From Botrytis cinerea B05.10 (Eukaryota > Ascomycota > Leotiomycetes > Helotiales > Sclerotiniaceae): a DNA stretch of 64,000 nucleotides. The notes beneath the pieces are model-generated. The model saw nothing but the letters and a program-made list of their open reading frames with translations, made no database searches and had not been told where the DNA came from. This document shows positions 1 to 11,927 of the stretch, one piece after another (position 1 is the stretch's first letter; each line of letters begins with the position of its first letter). The position numbers were made by a program, and so were the translations under genes. The stretch is from contig NC_037325.1 in NCBI RefSeq assembly GCF_000143535.2, positions 1,550,001 through 1,614,000 on the forward strand, in the 5' to 3' direction.

Positions 1-263
1 AACGAGAACTAACGAGGACTAGCGAGATTTAGTGCGTGGTAGGCTGGGCTTGATGATGATCGTTGGGTTGTGTTATGTGGGGTTTTGGGGATTCTTGGGG
101 GAGGGAGGGGTGATGGGTGATGAGTATTTTGTGGTTTTTTTCTTTGGATTGGGTTGGAGTGAGGGGTTTTGAGGGTTTGGGGGGGGAAGGGGGGAAGTTA
201 GTTGGTGGATGGTGGATGGTGGATTGCGGTGGATGCTTGCGCAAGGGGAGGTGTGGGAGGATT

Positions 264-600
264 TTCTGGAGATGTGCAACAATTGGGTGGGGCTTGGAGT
301 TTGGAATTTGGGGCTGGTTGGTGTATCTCTACAATTTCCAATCAGGGTTTTGAAATCGTCTCTACTTTGAGGGGGTGGGAAGTTGGTCTCCTTATATGCT
401 GGTTGACCGGCACAGAATTCTCCGGAGAGGTGTAATATAAAGGTGTGGTTGGGGGTTGGAGGCTTACTATTGGTTGTAAATTCTTCTCTCCTATGACGGC
501 GCTTCTTCAGAATACCAGTGTTATACTTTCGATGGTTGGAAATTGGTTTTCTTGTACACTTCTTGGCCGGCGAGAATTCTCCGGCGATGTGCAACATAGA
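264..600. repeat. Degenerate tandem repeat, period about 157 bp
   Basis: Three diverged copies of a block reading roughly GAATTCTCCGGnGATGTGCAACA lie near 264-283, 415-437 and 573-597. The GATGTGCAAC-like core starts at about 271, 427 and 586, giving spacings of 156 and 159 bp. The DNA before copies 2 and 3 also matches (GGAAGTTGG/GGAAATTGG, then GACCGG/GGCCGG). The middle copy differs by C-to-T changes in the core. The minus strand is open for about 170 codons, so the repeat can be read as protein, but the composition is low-complexity. Whether it is a decayed coding repeat or an interspersed element is unknown. Confidence 0.6.
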
Positions 601-3025
601 AATGATTAGGACGTTTGTTCGTGCGTTATTAGATGGCCGAAGTTTTTTTATTCCCGGATTGGCTTTGTACTTACTTTATTCTTCGAATCGACGAGAATTA
701 GGTTTCTTTGGATAGTTACTCCAAGATCGCAAAGTGTGGGTGTTGCTTTCTGGGGCATAATGTTCCGATGGTCATGGTAGCCGATGATAACCAACAGTTG
801 TTCAAGGGAATGTCGGTAATGAGAGCTTTTCTCAGGTTCTATTCTGCCCAATGCATTCTTTCTTTGTTTCAACGTATTATCTCGAATGTTTATTTTTGAG
901 AAATTTACTTCTAATGCAAAATATGGGTATGATAAAATAATATGTAGGTTAAGAATTCAATGAAATTAATTAATGTCATCAAACGTCATAATGAATCACT
1001 CTATTTATTCTTGATTGGAAGGACTATGACCGCTTCGATAACATTCGATGTTCTTCTTTTATTCTGGTTCTGATTAGGGAGACGTCTTGAATTTATCCTT
1101 GTATTGTACATTTTGAATCTCATGATTAGGAATTTAGGATTGGGCTGGAGCGGGAGAGCTTTCTTAGACGGTCTTGGTATGATTACGAACTACCTCTAAA
1201 GAGTCATAAATGAGCATAAATGACGTTAATCCATTGTATCTCTCCAATCACATTTCATAGAAGTGATAAAATCCTTTTGTTGCACATCTAAGCTTCATGC
1301 ACAATGACATGAATTATCATCTGGGATGTATCTTTAGCTTTAGTATCTCAATAGCGTGTGAAATTCTTCCAATGATGTCCCAGAGAAGCATGGGGTTTGT
1401 TTTGTTGCATATCTGAACTTCCCGTGTCTACGAATTTGTTCGGAAAGAGAGGCATAATTGATTTGATTTGAGTTAGTCGTAGCGGGTGGCTCGGTTGGAA
1501 GACACTGAGATAGTTTACTAACTTATGATGCCTACCCGGTAAGTGCTCAGCAAGGAATTGGTAAAAGCTATGGCTTATCTAATTTTCAACTATAATTTTG
1601 TTAATAAGCTATTCATATATCCTTACTTGTCTCGAAGACCATTTACGGTGGATACTTATAGGACATTACTCAACTTGGCGATATCTAATTGCAAGTGAGA
1701 CAATATCATCTACCAATATAATTTCAGTGAAACGGCCTGTAATAACAGAACTTTGACCAAAATCAGAACATGTTAAGAATATCCTGGATCTGAATTTAGT
1801 TTGTTTGGTCTTATGAGAGATGAAAACCGGATAGGGAAATCGGGCAGATTGTCAAAAGAAAACGCCCAAGGAACACTGTACCTTTGTTAGCCTTCTATAT
1901 GAAATTCAATGGACTTGTTGCAAGCCTGTATTCTTGTGGCTTGCACTAGTTACTAAAATCCTCAGGAAATATCAATTGGGAAGTTTCGAATATTGTAGAT
2001 CTATCAAATAGCATGATCGGTATGAATTACCTATTTCTGGTCATTTCAGCTCATTCGGAGGGTATGTCCTTAGATAACAAGTATGTGTTTATTGTGATCG
2101 GATTCTATAGGCTAGGTCACCAATGAAAACTAGGTCAAAGGTAATTGACTGATTTTACATGGGATAGTAGGTCTCATTATCTTTCCCGAAGTGTAATGAT
2201 TGTATGTTGTTAGATATCTTTTGCTTCCGATCATTCGAGGCATGAAGGTATGGATGACAACTTCAGACGGAAGTGGGCTTAATATGGGAGTATTTTCTAT
2301 GTACTATTATTAATTGCATTCCTTGAGTTAAATTTAATGAAAAACAGTCATTGGTCTGATTACATGATCTCGTAATGTTTGTCCGAGATAAACGAGGTAG
2401 TGATAATTTTTTCACACACAGTAATAGTTACTCAATTTCCCAATCCTTATTAAATTTGTCTAAATTTTCAGGAAATGCTCTTCAGACTTACCATAACAGT
2501 TTTCAATTTAGCTGTATTCAGCTCTAGTATTGTTCCTGCAAGTCAGAAGACTAGTTGAGAAAGTTCCAGTAAAGTACACACACTGTGTCTTTACTCAATC
2601 GTTTACACCAATCATAGGAGTGCCCTACGACTGAATACGTCGTTCGACTTCTCCAGCTTATTCTTCATTGGTTAAGTAATAAATAATGAGTCAGTTCAGT
2701 CCACAAAGTTAAAAATGTTCCATAAAAGTAACGTGATAGAAAAAGATGATGTTTCGAATGTGTCCATCGAAATTTTGTACCCACGAAGTTGAAAATTAGT
2801 GCTAGCTAAGCACTAGACCTAGTCTCAGTGTATATAATCTTGATAATGAGAAATTTTATCTCCCACATATTTATAACTCTTGGCTTCTTATCCTCCATTA
2901 CAAGATACAATATACATTGACAAATTCATCAACCTTGAATGATTCCTCCCTCAAATTGTTCCATACAATAAAATCTATCATAGAACAAAAATTAGAGCTC
3001 CATTGAAGAAACCTAAGCATTCAAT
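601..3025. other. AT-rich stretch without a supported gene
   Basis: About 2.4 kb of AT-rich sequence with frequent stops in all frames. I see no intact gene, tRNA or recognisable transposon. Single short ORFs near 648-899 have no coding signature. Confidence 0.5.
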
Positions 3026-3442
3026 ATGCCATTTTCAGCAATGCTAGCCTATATTCTCATTCTAACCGCCAAATATCATCCCGATTTTATCATGAAATGA
3101 ATGCGGTTTGTACATCGATGGCCATGCAAAGCACACGAGAATCCCAAAGATTGCAATAAATCGCTCGAGTTTATTGTATATTCAGTTGTGAGAATATTGA
3201 TTGTGTTCGCAACTGTTTGGGAAGTTCACTTCGTTGGATTTCGGGTTTACGACGCAGGACGTCGGCGTGAAAGAGAACGTATTTTGGGTCCACGTGCAGG
3301 CCCGTTAGCACCCGCGAGACTGCTGAGAATGTTAAAATTTTGCTGGGGTTTTATCGCTGTGATGTTGTTTCTTCTGAAATCTCCATTAGAAACAGTGTGG
3401 GATGGGTTATTAGGCTCTGCTCCTTTGAGAGATTTGAATTGA
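3026..3442 (+). CDS. Hypothetical small membrane-type protein, frame split by a TGA
   Basis: The supported ORF starts at ATG 3101 and codes for 113 aa. It has two hydrophobic stretches (about residues 24-48 and 83-96) separated by an arginine-rich segment (RRRERERILGPR). An ATG at 3026 opens the same frame for 24 codons rich in hydrophobic residues. It ends in TGA at 3098-3100, directly followed by ATG 3101. The upstream piece may therefore be a leader ORF or the N-terminus of a protein broken by one stop. I do not recognise the family. No neighbour lies within 800 bp on either side. It could be a chance ORF; the hydrophobic and basic pattern is the only argument for it. Confidence 0.35.
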
Positions 3443-4306
3443 CTGGAAGGCACACTGGAGATGGAAGAGGGAATAGATCGAAGTGCCTATATCAATTTGA
3501 TCTTTATTAAGGGTATCAGAATCTGTTTGTAGATCATTGCAGTAAGTTCATTTCCTGAAGTTTCAAAGAGAGATGTGTTGGCTCAGATATGTTAGAACAA
3601 TTGTTTTGCTGATACAAAAGTTGTGAAGCTTGTTTAATATCCACAAATTTTGTGTCCAGTTTCATCTGGCTATTCTGAGACAATAATAGTGGCATTGCGT
3701 ATTTCTAATACCCTGGACATTCTTTCTGCAGTTTATACAATTTCTGTGGCCAATTAGACGCCAATTAGATCAACCCGCAATGCCTGACAACATTATAAAG
3801 GCTATGAGCACCATGAACTCCCTACGCGATTGGGATATATTTAACGAACATTGAAGAAACAAGGCTCCTTCGCCTAATGTTCCGTCGAATTACTGTTCCT
3901 AATCGTCGTTATATCAGAGTATGGACTGCCATACTTCATCTGAGGACTTGGAGTACATATTGAAGTTCGTTATCACACCCACTAAGAAATACACGCTGAC
4001 TGCCCAATATTATAGACTGCAGTTCGACAATCAAAGAGTTTGCAACATTCAATTCCCTTAAAACATCCGAATCTCCTGAGATAATGAATTAGCTTTTATT
4101 GCTGAATCGACACGAGAGAATTGATTTATGGAATTTATAATAACATCTTCAAGATCGCAGAACTAGAATTTCTGAAATGGACTGCAGTCCAGAAAAACTG
4201 CTATGTCAAATCACTGAAACTGGACCTGAATATTTTCTATCACAGTTGAGACAGTAAATCTCCATTCCGCATGCGGACTCAATACAGAATTAAGGTATTG
4301 GAGATT
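3443..4306. other. Intergenic, no gene seen
   Basis: AT-rich with many stops. Nothing recognisable apart from possible further decay products of the ankyrin gene that follows on the minus strand. Confidence 0.4.
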
Positions 4307-5460
4307 TTATTGCACCGATGAAGCGTCCATTTCGTCAACCATAGATTCTGCCACCACAGGGGAAAGCCATCTCTTAAACTGCGAGACTGTGAGAATTTGA
4401 TACTCCTCTACATCATGAGTTTTATAACTGTATCTGCCAAGCAGCACGATGTTGCGTCTGCATGGCCAGCCAGTATAGGCATATGTCATTCTCCGGATTA
4501 AGGCCGATTAGGATGCTTTCTTGAATGAGCATGTAATTGAAAGGTTGGCCCTACCAGTATACCAACTAAAGGATGTGTTGCCAAAGTTTGACCCTTACAA
4601 TGGATCACATTGTCCAACTTCTATTAGAACTTCAATAGTGTCGATAGCATCACTGTGGTGCACCCCATTTCTAGAACGTAGAAGATCCATTAAAGAAAGG
4701 GAGCATCGCCATCTCTGTAACCTCTACATGCATAAAAACTTGCGATATGCAAAGCTGTCTTTTGAGATGAATTAGTTTTATATTATTCTCAAACTTCCAA
4801 AGTGGAGATTTTGCATACTCTTCATAGTCGAGTTCAGCATCGGTAGCCTGCACTTCTTGAATAAGTAGTCATCGGCATAGGTCTGCACGCAAGTTAAGAG
4901 CTGCAAACTATATTTATCCCATTATGATTTTGCAAAGAAATATTAGGTGGCAATCTCACGTGTATCAAGTTGAATCCTCGCTGAGTAGTATCAAACACAC
5001 TCGCTATACCAGTCTGTACCAGCTGCAGTATTTCATCGATATCTCCATTCTCGCAAGCATAAAAAATTGGAGATTCGTCAGGAACCACACATACAGGTCG
5101 AAAAGAATATGTCCGACGTTCGAATCGTCGACTCTTTTTTGATGTGCATACCCTTAAGTCTCATCCAGGCTTTTGGAAGAATCATGAAGTTCACATCCAA
5201 ATCAGCATCTTCATCAGCAATGATTGCGTCATTTGTCGATTCACCAAATTATTGCTTCTTATTTTGTTGATTTGAGACCGAAGTAGTAGTAGATCAGTAG
5301 AATAAAAATTCGTATGAATTAGCTGCTCTGCGAATGATCGAAGTTCTTTTCTCTTTTGAAACTTGCACAGAATTATATTCCGGAATACCCACCGCTTTGT
5401 TCGTTTCCGTTGTGTATGTAGTCGTCCCCGATGAAGATAGCTGCATCAATGTCTGCTGCA
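4307..5460 (-). pseudogene. Decayed ankyrin-repeat protein gene
   Basis: Reading down the minus strand, several pieces in different frames look like one protein. The piece at 5088-4894 contains SPIFYACENGDIDEILQLV followed by ASVFDTTQRGFNLIHV, which has the helix-helix-hairpin form of an ankyrin repeat. Pieces at 4853-4671 and 4489-4307 (including an AYTGWPCRRNIVLL segment) would be downstream parts. An upstream piece begins near 5449. Stops and frame changes separate them, and no intron set that I can see restores one frame. Ankyrin proteins are abundant and fast-turning in filamentous ascomycetes. It could also be a real gene with several unusual introns, which I consider less likely. Confidence 0.5.
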
Positions 5461-6179
5461 TCGCTCTATTAAGATACTATCAAATTTTTGATTGATTAAC
5501 TGCAGTTTTAGCGATCGAAGAGTAGTAAAACTTAAATGCCGTGGCATGTCTCGGAACTTTTGGCACTAATTTGGACTGCCCTGTGGTTGGAGGGCTATTT
5601 TGATCGTAAAAATCTACCCCGATAATCAGAGATTAACATATTTATTTCTCCATCCTGACTCGATTCTAGAGGTATATTGATTGGAAGTATTCTGATGACA
5701 AAGGTACTTTTGAAGCAAAACGATCCAATAATCGATCATTCATTACAAACAAAGTTTCGCCTACTCTCCATCCCATCCGTACCATTTCAAATATAACGCT
5801 GGATTGCATCATATCAGTAATCATCCTGATTTGCTTGGAAAGTTGCAGCTCAGATTTAAAAGATTTAAAAGATTCTAATCATTTATTATTAATCAAAATT
5901 GATGATTGAAAATTTGAAAATTTGAAAAGTTGAAAAGTTGAATAAAATAATCGATCTATATGGCCGACCATATTTAATTATGAAAGGCTCGGTCTTTGTT
6001 GACCGCTGCCCATTCCCGTTTCTCATATGCCATCACAGTCTCCATAAGTTTTTTTTTCTTCTCCTTGGTCTTTCACTAAAGCTCAGTGCTGTCACCATTC
6101 ATTTCTCTCTATCTTAAAACACTACCGAACAGTATAGCCATACCACTTCCCCTCACCATCCATGTCTCAAAGTGAGTTC
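5461..6179. other. Intergenic with simple AT-rich repeats
   Basis: No gene seen. About 5860-5945 holds short direct repeats (AGATTTAAA, then GAAAATTTGAAAATTTGAAAAGTTGAAAAGTTG). The stretch from about 6050 to 6179 is the 3' flank of the minus-strand T gene. Confidence 0.5.
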
Positions 6180-8861
6180 TTACTCAGAGTCATCTGAGCT
6201 GTGGCTATTCGCGTATTTATGCTTGGGGTCTTTCTTAGTCTCATCATCATCAAAGTATTGAGCTCTCGGGCCCTTAGTACGATCTGCCTGTGGGCCTGTA
6301 ATGATTAGTAGACACTACTGAAGTGCGAGTATGAAATGCGCTTACTATTATAGTTTACTTCCTGTGTCCTTGAAGGTTCACCAACGATATTATCGTGCTT
6401 TTCTATCCCTTTACTTTTAGCAACTCTGGTTGACAATTCACTCCTACTTTCTGACTCTATACTTCGAGTTCCGGCTCTGTTGTCGACCTTCATTGAAGCA
6501 GATATTTCTTTCGCTTGTTCCGAAGAAAGCTCATTTCGCTCATGAGATAATGAAGATGTCTGGTTCTTTTTCTCTGAATCATCATAGCGATTTAATATAC
6601 GGCTGCCGGTAATCTTCGGATTTCGCACACGGAAACGCTCAGAGAGATCCGTGATGACCCGATCGTCACTGGAGTTTTGTGCGGGCTTAAGACTGGCAAG
6701 TGTGTATCCAGGAAGCCTCTTTTCTCTCTCAAAAGGCAGCTCATGCGACCGTAGAGCAGAAGAACCGGCCCTTTCTGGCACTTCTGCATAGGGTCGCCTT
6801 GGAGGTGATGGGCTCCTTCGCCTTAAAATCGGGCTCGTTCTAGTCTGTGGGACTTTGTAACTGTATGATATCGGGGCTCTACCTTCTACGACGTATTTCG
6901 CGATGTTATTTTCTCCTCGATAGTAATTCATGTTATGTGAAACTGGGTGAAAGCGCTGAAGCTGGTCGCGGTATTGTTCAGGAATTTGATGATATGCCGA
7001 CCTTTCCATCCATGAGTATAGATCTTGTTGTGCTTGGGGGCTACCCAGGGAACGAGATATTGCCTGTTGAATCTGTCTCTGGGCCCATTTTAAGATGGGA
7101 TTTCCTCTATTTGTAGAATCGTCTTGTCTATCGATCTCACACAATTCATTACTAAGATCTTTCTGGGAATCTTGATCTGCTCCTAACAGATATTGAGCCA
7201 AACATGCACTGAGATAACCGGAATCATTCCCGATTACATTCTTTTGCAAATTTTTCAAATCTGCAAGATAAATTTCTGGAACGTTTGACCTGCACACAAG
7301 CTCTTCCAGATAGAGGACTTCCAAATAATAATGACCAAGATCTCGTGCAGTATTCAGTCCGAGTATCAATAACTCAATTGTATGCTCTGAGAGAGGTGGA
7401 ATTCTCCAACCTGGATTTTCTGACGCAAAAGGCACATAAATAGGAAGACGGCCATCGAAATATAATAGTCCAGGGGAATCGTCAAGATACGACCAGCGCG
7501 ATGATTCTTGGCTTTCTACGGATACATCGGCCCATCTTACTTCAGCTAGAATCCATCGTAAGTAAGGGCTAGACTTAATGCTTGCAGGATAGTTCTCCCT
7601 GATCGAAGTTGCAATATTTCGGCTATGGATCATGCATAGATCAATCCATTGTCGGTCTGCTTTGTCAAGGAGTCCCTCTTCTGGAATCCCTCGAAGCAAC
7701 AGCGTAGCCAATACATCAAGAATGGCAAGATTTGTGGATTCATCGTGCTCTTGAGCCCACTGCGTCGCGAATGTATTGATAGAATGGTCTAGACTCATCT
7801 TTGTGTCAAAAAACATCCCTACCACTTGCTTCACAGTCAATGAACCTAGTAGATGATAAAATATATCTCGCATATCCCAAACTCTGTTCGTCAATAAAAG
7901 ATGCGAATATAACTCGCGCCATTCAAATACAGTGATGGATTCAACCATGGGGGTTAGATACGATGAACTCATTGATAGCTCATAGGGAGTTTCTAGATAT
8001 AACAAATGACAGAGGAATCGAATCTAATACCAGTCAATTATAATTTTTAATATCAATCCCAGCATTGAATCTTACCTGAATTGAACTCAACTTAGTAAAG
8101 TCTCGCTTTAATTCCGAAATCAGCTCTGATTTTGCTTGTCCCCATTGCAGAACTGCCTCGTCAGACCACCCTAAAGTAACAGCTTTTGCTGCACAAAATG
8201 CGGAATGTAGGTAGTGATGGTAGATTTGACCACAATCTTTGGTCAAGATTGGACGATTCTCGGTCGTGATAAGCTCGAGAACATCCTTACATGCGCCTTG
8301 CGACAACAAGATGTCAACATATTCAATGATGAAATCTGGATGATCGCCACAATAGGTAGAGCAAGACTCGAAATATTGTTTGGCATCATAGCACCTCCCG
8401 AGTCTTTTTAAACGAGAAAGCTCCTCTAGGTAGACCTCGATATCCTCGCTACATTCGAACTGCAAGTAAATGGTTGAGTCTTGTGTTGAATTGGGAGTCC
8501 ACGAATTACTCTCTCTCGTAGATTTCGGTGTGTGGCTATGAGCGGGAAGAATAGAGGTATCTCTTGGAGACAATGATTCATGATGATGATAGTAATGAGG
8601 CGTTTCTCTTTCCCACCGGTTTCTGAGTTCGTTTTCGCGTTCGATTAAAGAATCTTCGGTGTCATCTTCAGGTTCTTCATAATATCTTCCATATTTATAA
8701 GGTTCTTTGAAAGATACACTACGTCTCTCTGTAGATGCTGCCAACGATGTTGGGGCAGTGGAGATTGAAGAAGTTGTACGTGAATTGCGAGACCACGGCG
8801 AATCCCCACGCGATGACGCTGAAGTTGACGAGGGTGGGTAATAATCTGCGAAGCGAGACAT
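6180..8861 (-). CDS. T-family protein 1, function unknown (helical, possibly TPR-like)
   Basis: Model of three exons, 8861-8076, 8023-6346 and 6295-6180, giving 859 aa. The start is the first true ATG (MSRFADYY). Intron 1 (52 nt) follows codons for SIQ. Intron 2 (50 nt) has donor GTAAGC, a perfect CTACTAAT branch site and TTACAG; without it the frame stops at 6305. Exon 3 adds 38 residues ending in an acidic, serine-rich tail (HSSDDSE). Conserved parts shared with the proteins at 47956 and 54058 are EDIEVYLEELSRLKRLG near residues 138-155, NRVWDMRDIF, and LPIYVPFASENPGW. The N-terminus is Ser/Arg-rich and the last third low-complexity. Helical spacing resembles TPR-type repeats, but the function is unknown. 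It is divergent to the S gene at 9224. Confidence 0.8.
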
Positions 8862-9223
8862 AATAAAAGGCACTCGTTTTAACAGTATTTGGAAAATCTC
8901 AAAGCACCGCTTGATATTTTAAAATTGAAGAATTGTTTATTATTTTAGTAGGCATTGTGAAATTATACAATTACTTAATCGTGGGAGGTAGGCTGAGTTA
9001 AAGGCTGCTGGACTGTATGACCCTAGATGATCATTTAATGCATTCAGGTTACATCGTTCGAGCACAGCCTCTATCAGTTGTCGACTTTTATCAGCCATGA
9101 GAAGAAAACAATAAAGTGAGATCTTACATTACAAGCGCAAAAGCCAGTTCAATCCTTCCCACACCTTTTGTTTGAGTTAACGCTTCAAGACCACATATTA
9201 TACTCAATCTTAAAATCATCACA
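8862..9223. promoter_or_regulatory. Shared intergenic region between T1 and S1 (putative bidirectional promoter)
   Basis: The 362 bp between the two divergent start codons must hold both 5' UTRs and both promoters. No strong TATA box or shared palindrome was found, and I saw no motif in common with the equivalent spacer at 47462-47955. Confidence 0.5.
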
Positions 9224-10720
9224 ATGACTTTGAACCCTCTAAGCAATGCTCCAATCATCGCACGCAAGTTTGGGCGCACCCTAGAAAGAGTCGAGCATCT
9301 TTCCAACGTGTGTCTGAAATATCAAAAAGTCGGAAAGGTTGGAGTAACTTGCCAATTTCGACTCTCTAAGTCTAAATGGGGAGTTTTGGGAGAAGCTCAA
9401 AATCCTGCGGGGGTTATTTATATGAGCCTTGGATTTGATCAGCCAAACGATTGCAGATTATCGAGTGCAATAGTTTCAATCACGTTAGAAGATAGCGAGC
9501 CGACAGAGGCCACAGAAAGGCGGTCCATTCAAAAGTCTGTATCGGATCGCCTTCATATTACCGATCAATATGGTCCCAAGCAACTATTCGGTCCGGAAAG
9601 ACGGATGCTGGTGAAAAAAAACCTACGTCTTACTCCAAATATTAACATCCTTGGCAATGGTGGTGGTGGAGTAGGGCTAGACATCTCTAAGGAAGTAACC
9701 CTAAGTCACAGATGGATATTCAACGGAAGTCTAAGACCTGCAACTCATCCCACCCATAAAAGTCGACATACAGCAATATATAGAACATTGGAATGGGAGC
9801 TTGCAGAGAGCGAGTTCGAACTGCATACAACGCATAGCAATATGATCCATACTGCCTTCGCCTTTGAACATGATGGCAGGCCTTTCTTAATGGAAGTTAA
9901 CATAAAAGGGAAGTTGAAAAGCACGAAGGACAAAATCTTGAGACATCTGAAGTTTTCTTCGGACCAAGACAAAAGCAAGGGCTCTTCCACAACGTTTGTT
10001 CATCTTCCGCGAGGGGACCACAATAGCATGCGTCTCGATGCCCTCGCCAACAGTCTTCCGAGGATGATGGAGATAGAAAATTTAGAAGTAGTACCAACGG
10101 AAGTACCCGATGCACTACCTGCATCAATTTTTATGGGAGGGATCACGACAGAGACGGCCAGAGAAAGAAACGGGAAGAAAAGTGATGGGCCAGCGACATT
10201 TGCCAGACCAGGGCAGTCCACGCTCGTAGCAACTTCTACCGAACGCGTTATTGTCCACAGCAAACCTATTGGTCTAAGGGCGGCCAATCCAGATCCACAG
10301 GATCCGACGTACCCATCTCTCGAAAATCTCTCAAGGGCATCTTTTATTTTAACAAACACGCCTCGAAATGGGACGGGAATCTCCGAACAGCGTCCGAAGA
10401 ACACATCAGTGACAATATCAGAGCCGGGAGTGGATCTGCAGGATGAATCACAATCAGAGAATGGATCGTCCTGGTTTCCATCAGATACCACCTTAGTTGA
10501 AGAGCAAGATGCGGAGCAACTGGTAGAGGGGGTACGGCAGACGAAGCATAAGGATATTCAGGATGGTTTGCTTCTGCTCTCGGAGTCGCCCTATTTGATG
10601 CTGATCCTAAAGCTATTGCTAGGATTAATGACGGTGTTCGGAAAGACTCGAAAGCGCCTTAGAAAGCTATCGTCTTCTTATGAAAGTATTGACAAGGACA
10701 GCACAGCGAGCCAAGACTAA
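9224..10720 (+). CDS. S-family protein 1, function unknown
   Basis: Single-exon ORF of 498 aa starting MTLNPLSN. The N-terminal half is conserved with the protein at 46016-47461: CQFRLSKSKWGVLGEAQNPAG, IYMSLGF, DCRLSSA, LHITDQYGP, a glycine-rich LGNGGGGVG near residue 145, and HTAFAFEHDGRPF. The pattern suggests a mostly beta-strand domain of about 250 residues (inference). The middle is variable apart from LDALANSLPRMMEIENL and DPTYPSLENL. Near the C-terminus a hydrophobic stretch, YLMLILKLLLGLMTVFG, followed by basic residues looks like a tail anchor. I recognise no named domain. The gene is divergent to T1, and the same pairing recurs at 46-50 kb. Confidence 0.8.
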   Translation: MTLNPLSNAPIIARKFGRTLERVEHLSNVCLKYQKVGKVGVTCQFRLSKSKWGVLGEAQNPAGVIYMSLGFDQPNDCRLSSAIVSITLEDSEPTEATERRSIQKSVSDRLHITDQYGPKQLFGPERRMLVKKNLRLTPNINILGNGGGGVGLDISKEVTLSHRWIFNGSLRPATHPTHKSRHTAIYRTLEWELAESEFELHTTHSNMIHTAFAFEHDGRPFLMEVNIKGKLKSTKDKILRHLKFSSDQDKSKGSSTTFVHLPRGDHNSMRLDALANSLPRMMEIENLEVVPTEVPDALPASIFMGGITTETARERNGKKSDGPATFARPGQSTLVATSTERVIVHSKPIGLRAANPDPQDPTYPSLENLSRASFILTNTPRNGTGISEQRPKNTSVTISEPGVDLQDESQSENGSSWFPSDTTLVEEQDAEQLVEGVRQTKHKDIQDGLLLLSESPYLMLILKLLLGLMTVFGKTRKRLRKLSSSYESIDKDSTASQD

Positions 10721-11927
10721 AGAGGCAGGAATAGTCCGGGTGGGGGGTAATTAAGATAGGCGAAGTCTCGTGCTAGAGATTCTTTTAGCTGTAGAGCATG
10801 ATTGGGTCAATATGGAGTTGGAGTTTCTTGAAAACACAATTTAGTAAATCGTGGAATTGTAATGTAATATCAAAATTCCATTCCACGTACACAGATATAT
10901 GGACGGCAGAATTTGTGGCTAGTGAATGTGGCGAGGAAATTGAATGCCATCATTGCGGTCAAGAAAGATTGAATCAAGTCCACCAGTGAGCATATGAACT
11001 AATAGGACACTGCAGAAATGGGCTTGCAAATATATCTTAATATACCGATCTATGCGAGTATATCTTTGGAATTTTTACAAAGATCTATTCGATATTGAAC
11101 AATGAAAAGACAGAGTCTGATATCAAATAATTGAAGAACAAATTAGTCAGAAATTTGGAAAGTTTAGAAGTATCATGTCAGTTCATATACTCACCAGTGA
11201 TCTTTCTTCATTTCTATATCGCCTCTATACTCTATTCATTTAATCGTGTCACTTCTCTCTGGTCTGAGCTATCTTTCGAAGTGTTGATTTTTAATTCGAG
11301 CTTGGTATATCAATGCTCCCTTGAATCTGGAAGATGTGTATCCAATGCTTCAATCAAAGCAAAATATCATATTATGAAACCTTATCTGGCTCCAGCCATG
11401 ACTTCTCCAGATCCATACTCAGTCAGATCAATCTCAGTGGTCCACTCTGGGAGTATGTTCAAATTGCCTGCTAGGCCTACTTGTATGTAAGGCCTTCTTT
11501 CAAGTTGATTCGAAAGGCATTTACCGTCGATAAAGATAAACAGCAGTATTTACCTTCTGGAACCAAGCATATCCATGCATTAATAGATCTCTCGTTTGAC
11601 CTTTTGATTCTTTCCTAGGCATTTTCGTCTGTTCAGCCGCGTAGCACATATGAGGCTGTATTCCGCCTGCCAAGGCAGATTTTACCTTGTACAAGTAAGT
11701 TGCCGCTCTGTATGAACTCAGCACATACTTCATACTTCTCCTTCCCTGCTTACAGCTCTTTGTAGCTTCGGTCTGCTCTCTCCCTGCCACAACACATTGA
11801 GAAAAGTACGATGACGTAATCACCACTTACCTCCATCTTATCTCCGTAGAGAAGAAACTTCTGCTTCTCAAATAGCTCTTCTCTTCATACAGATCAACCA
11901 TCAAAAAAACAACCCAACACATAAATC
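10721..11927. other. Intergenic, no gene supported
   Basis: Holds the 3' end of S1 and the promoter of the methyltransferase. ORFs of about 100 codons at 11131-11490 and 11521-11826 show no recognisable protein features and are most likely chance. Confidence 0.5.

Noticed and set aside
2790..2860. Short palindromic stretch suggestive of a transposon end
   Set aside because: No second copy, target duplication or coding remains were found.
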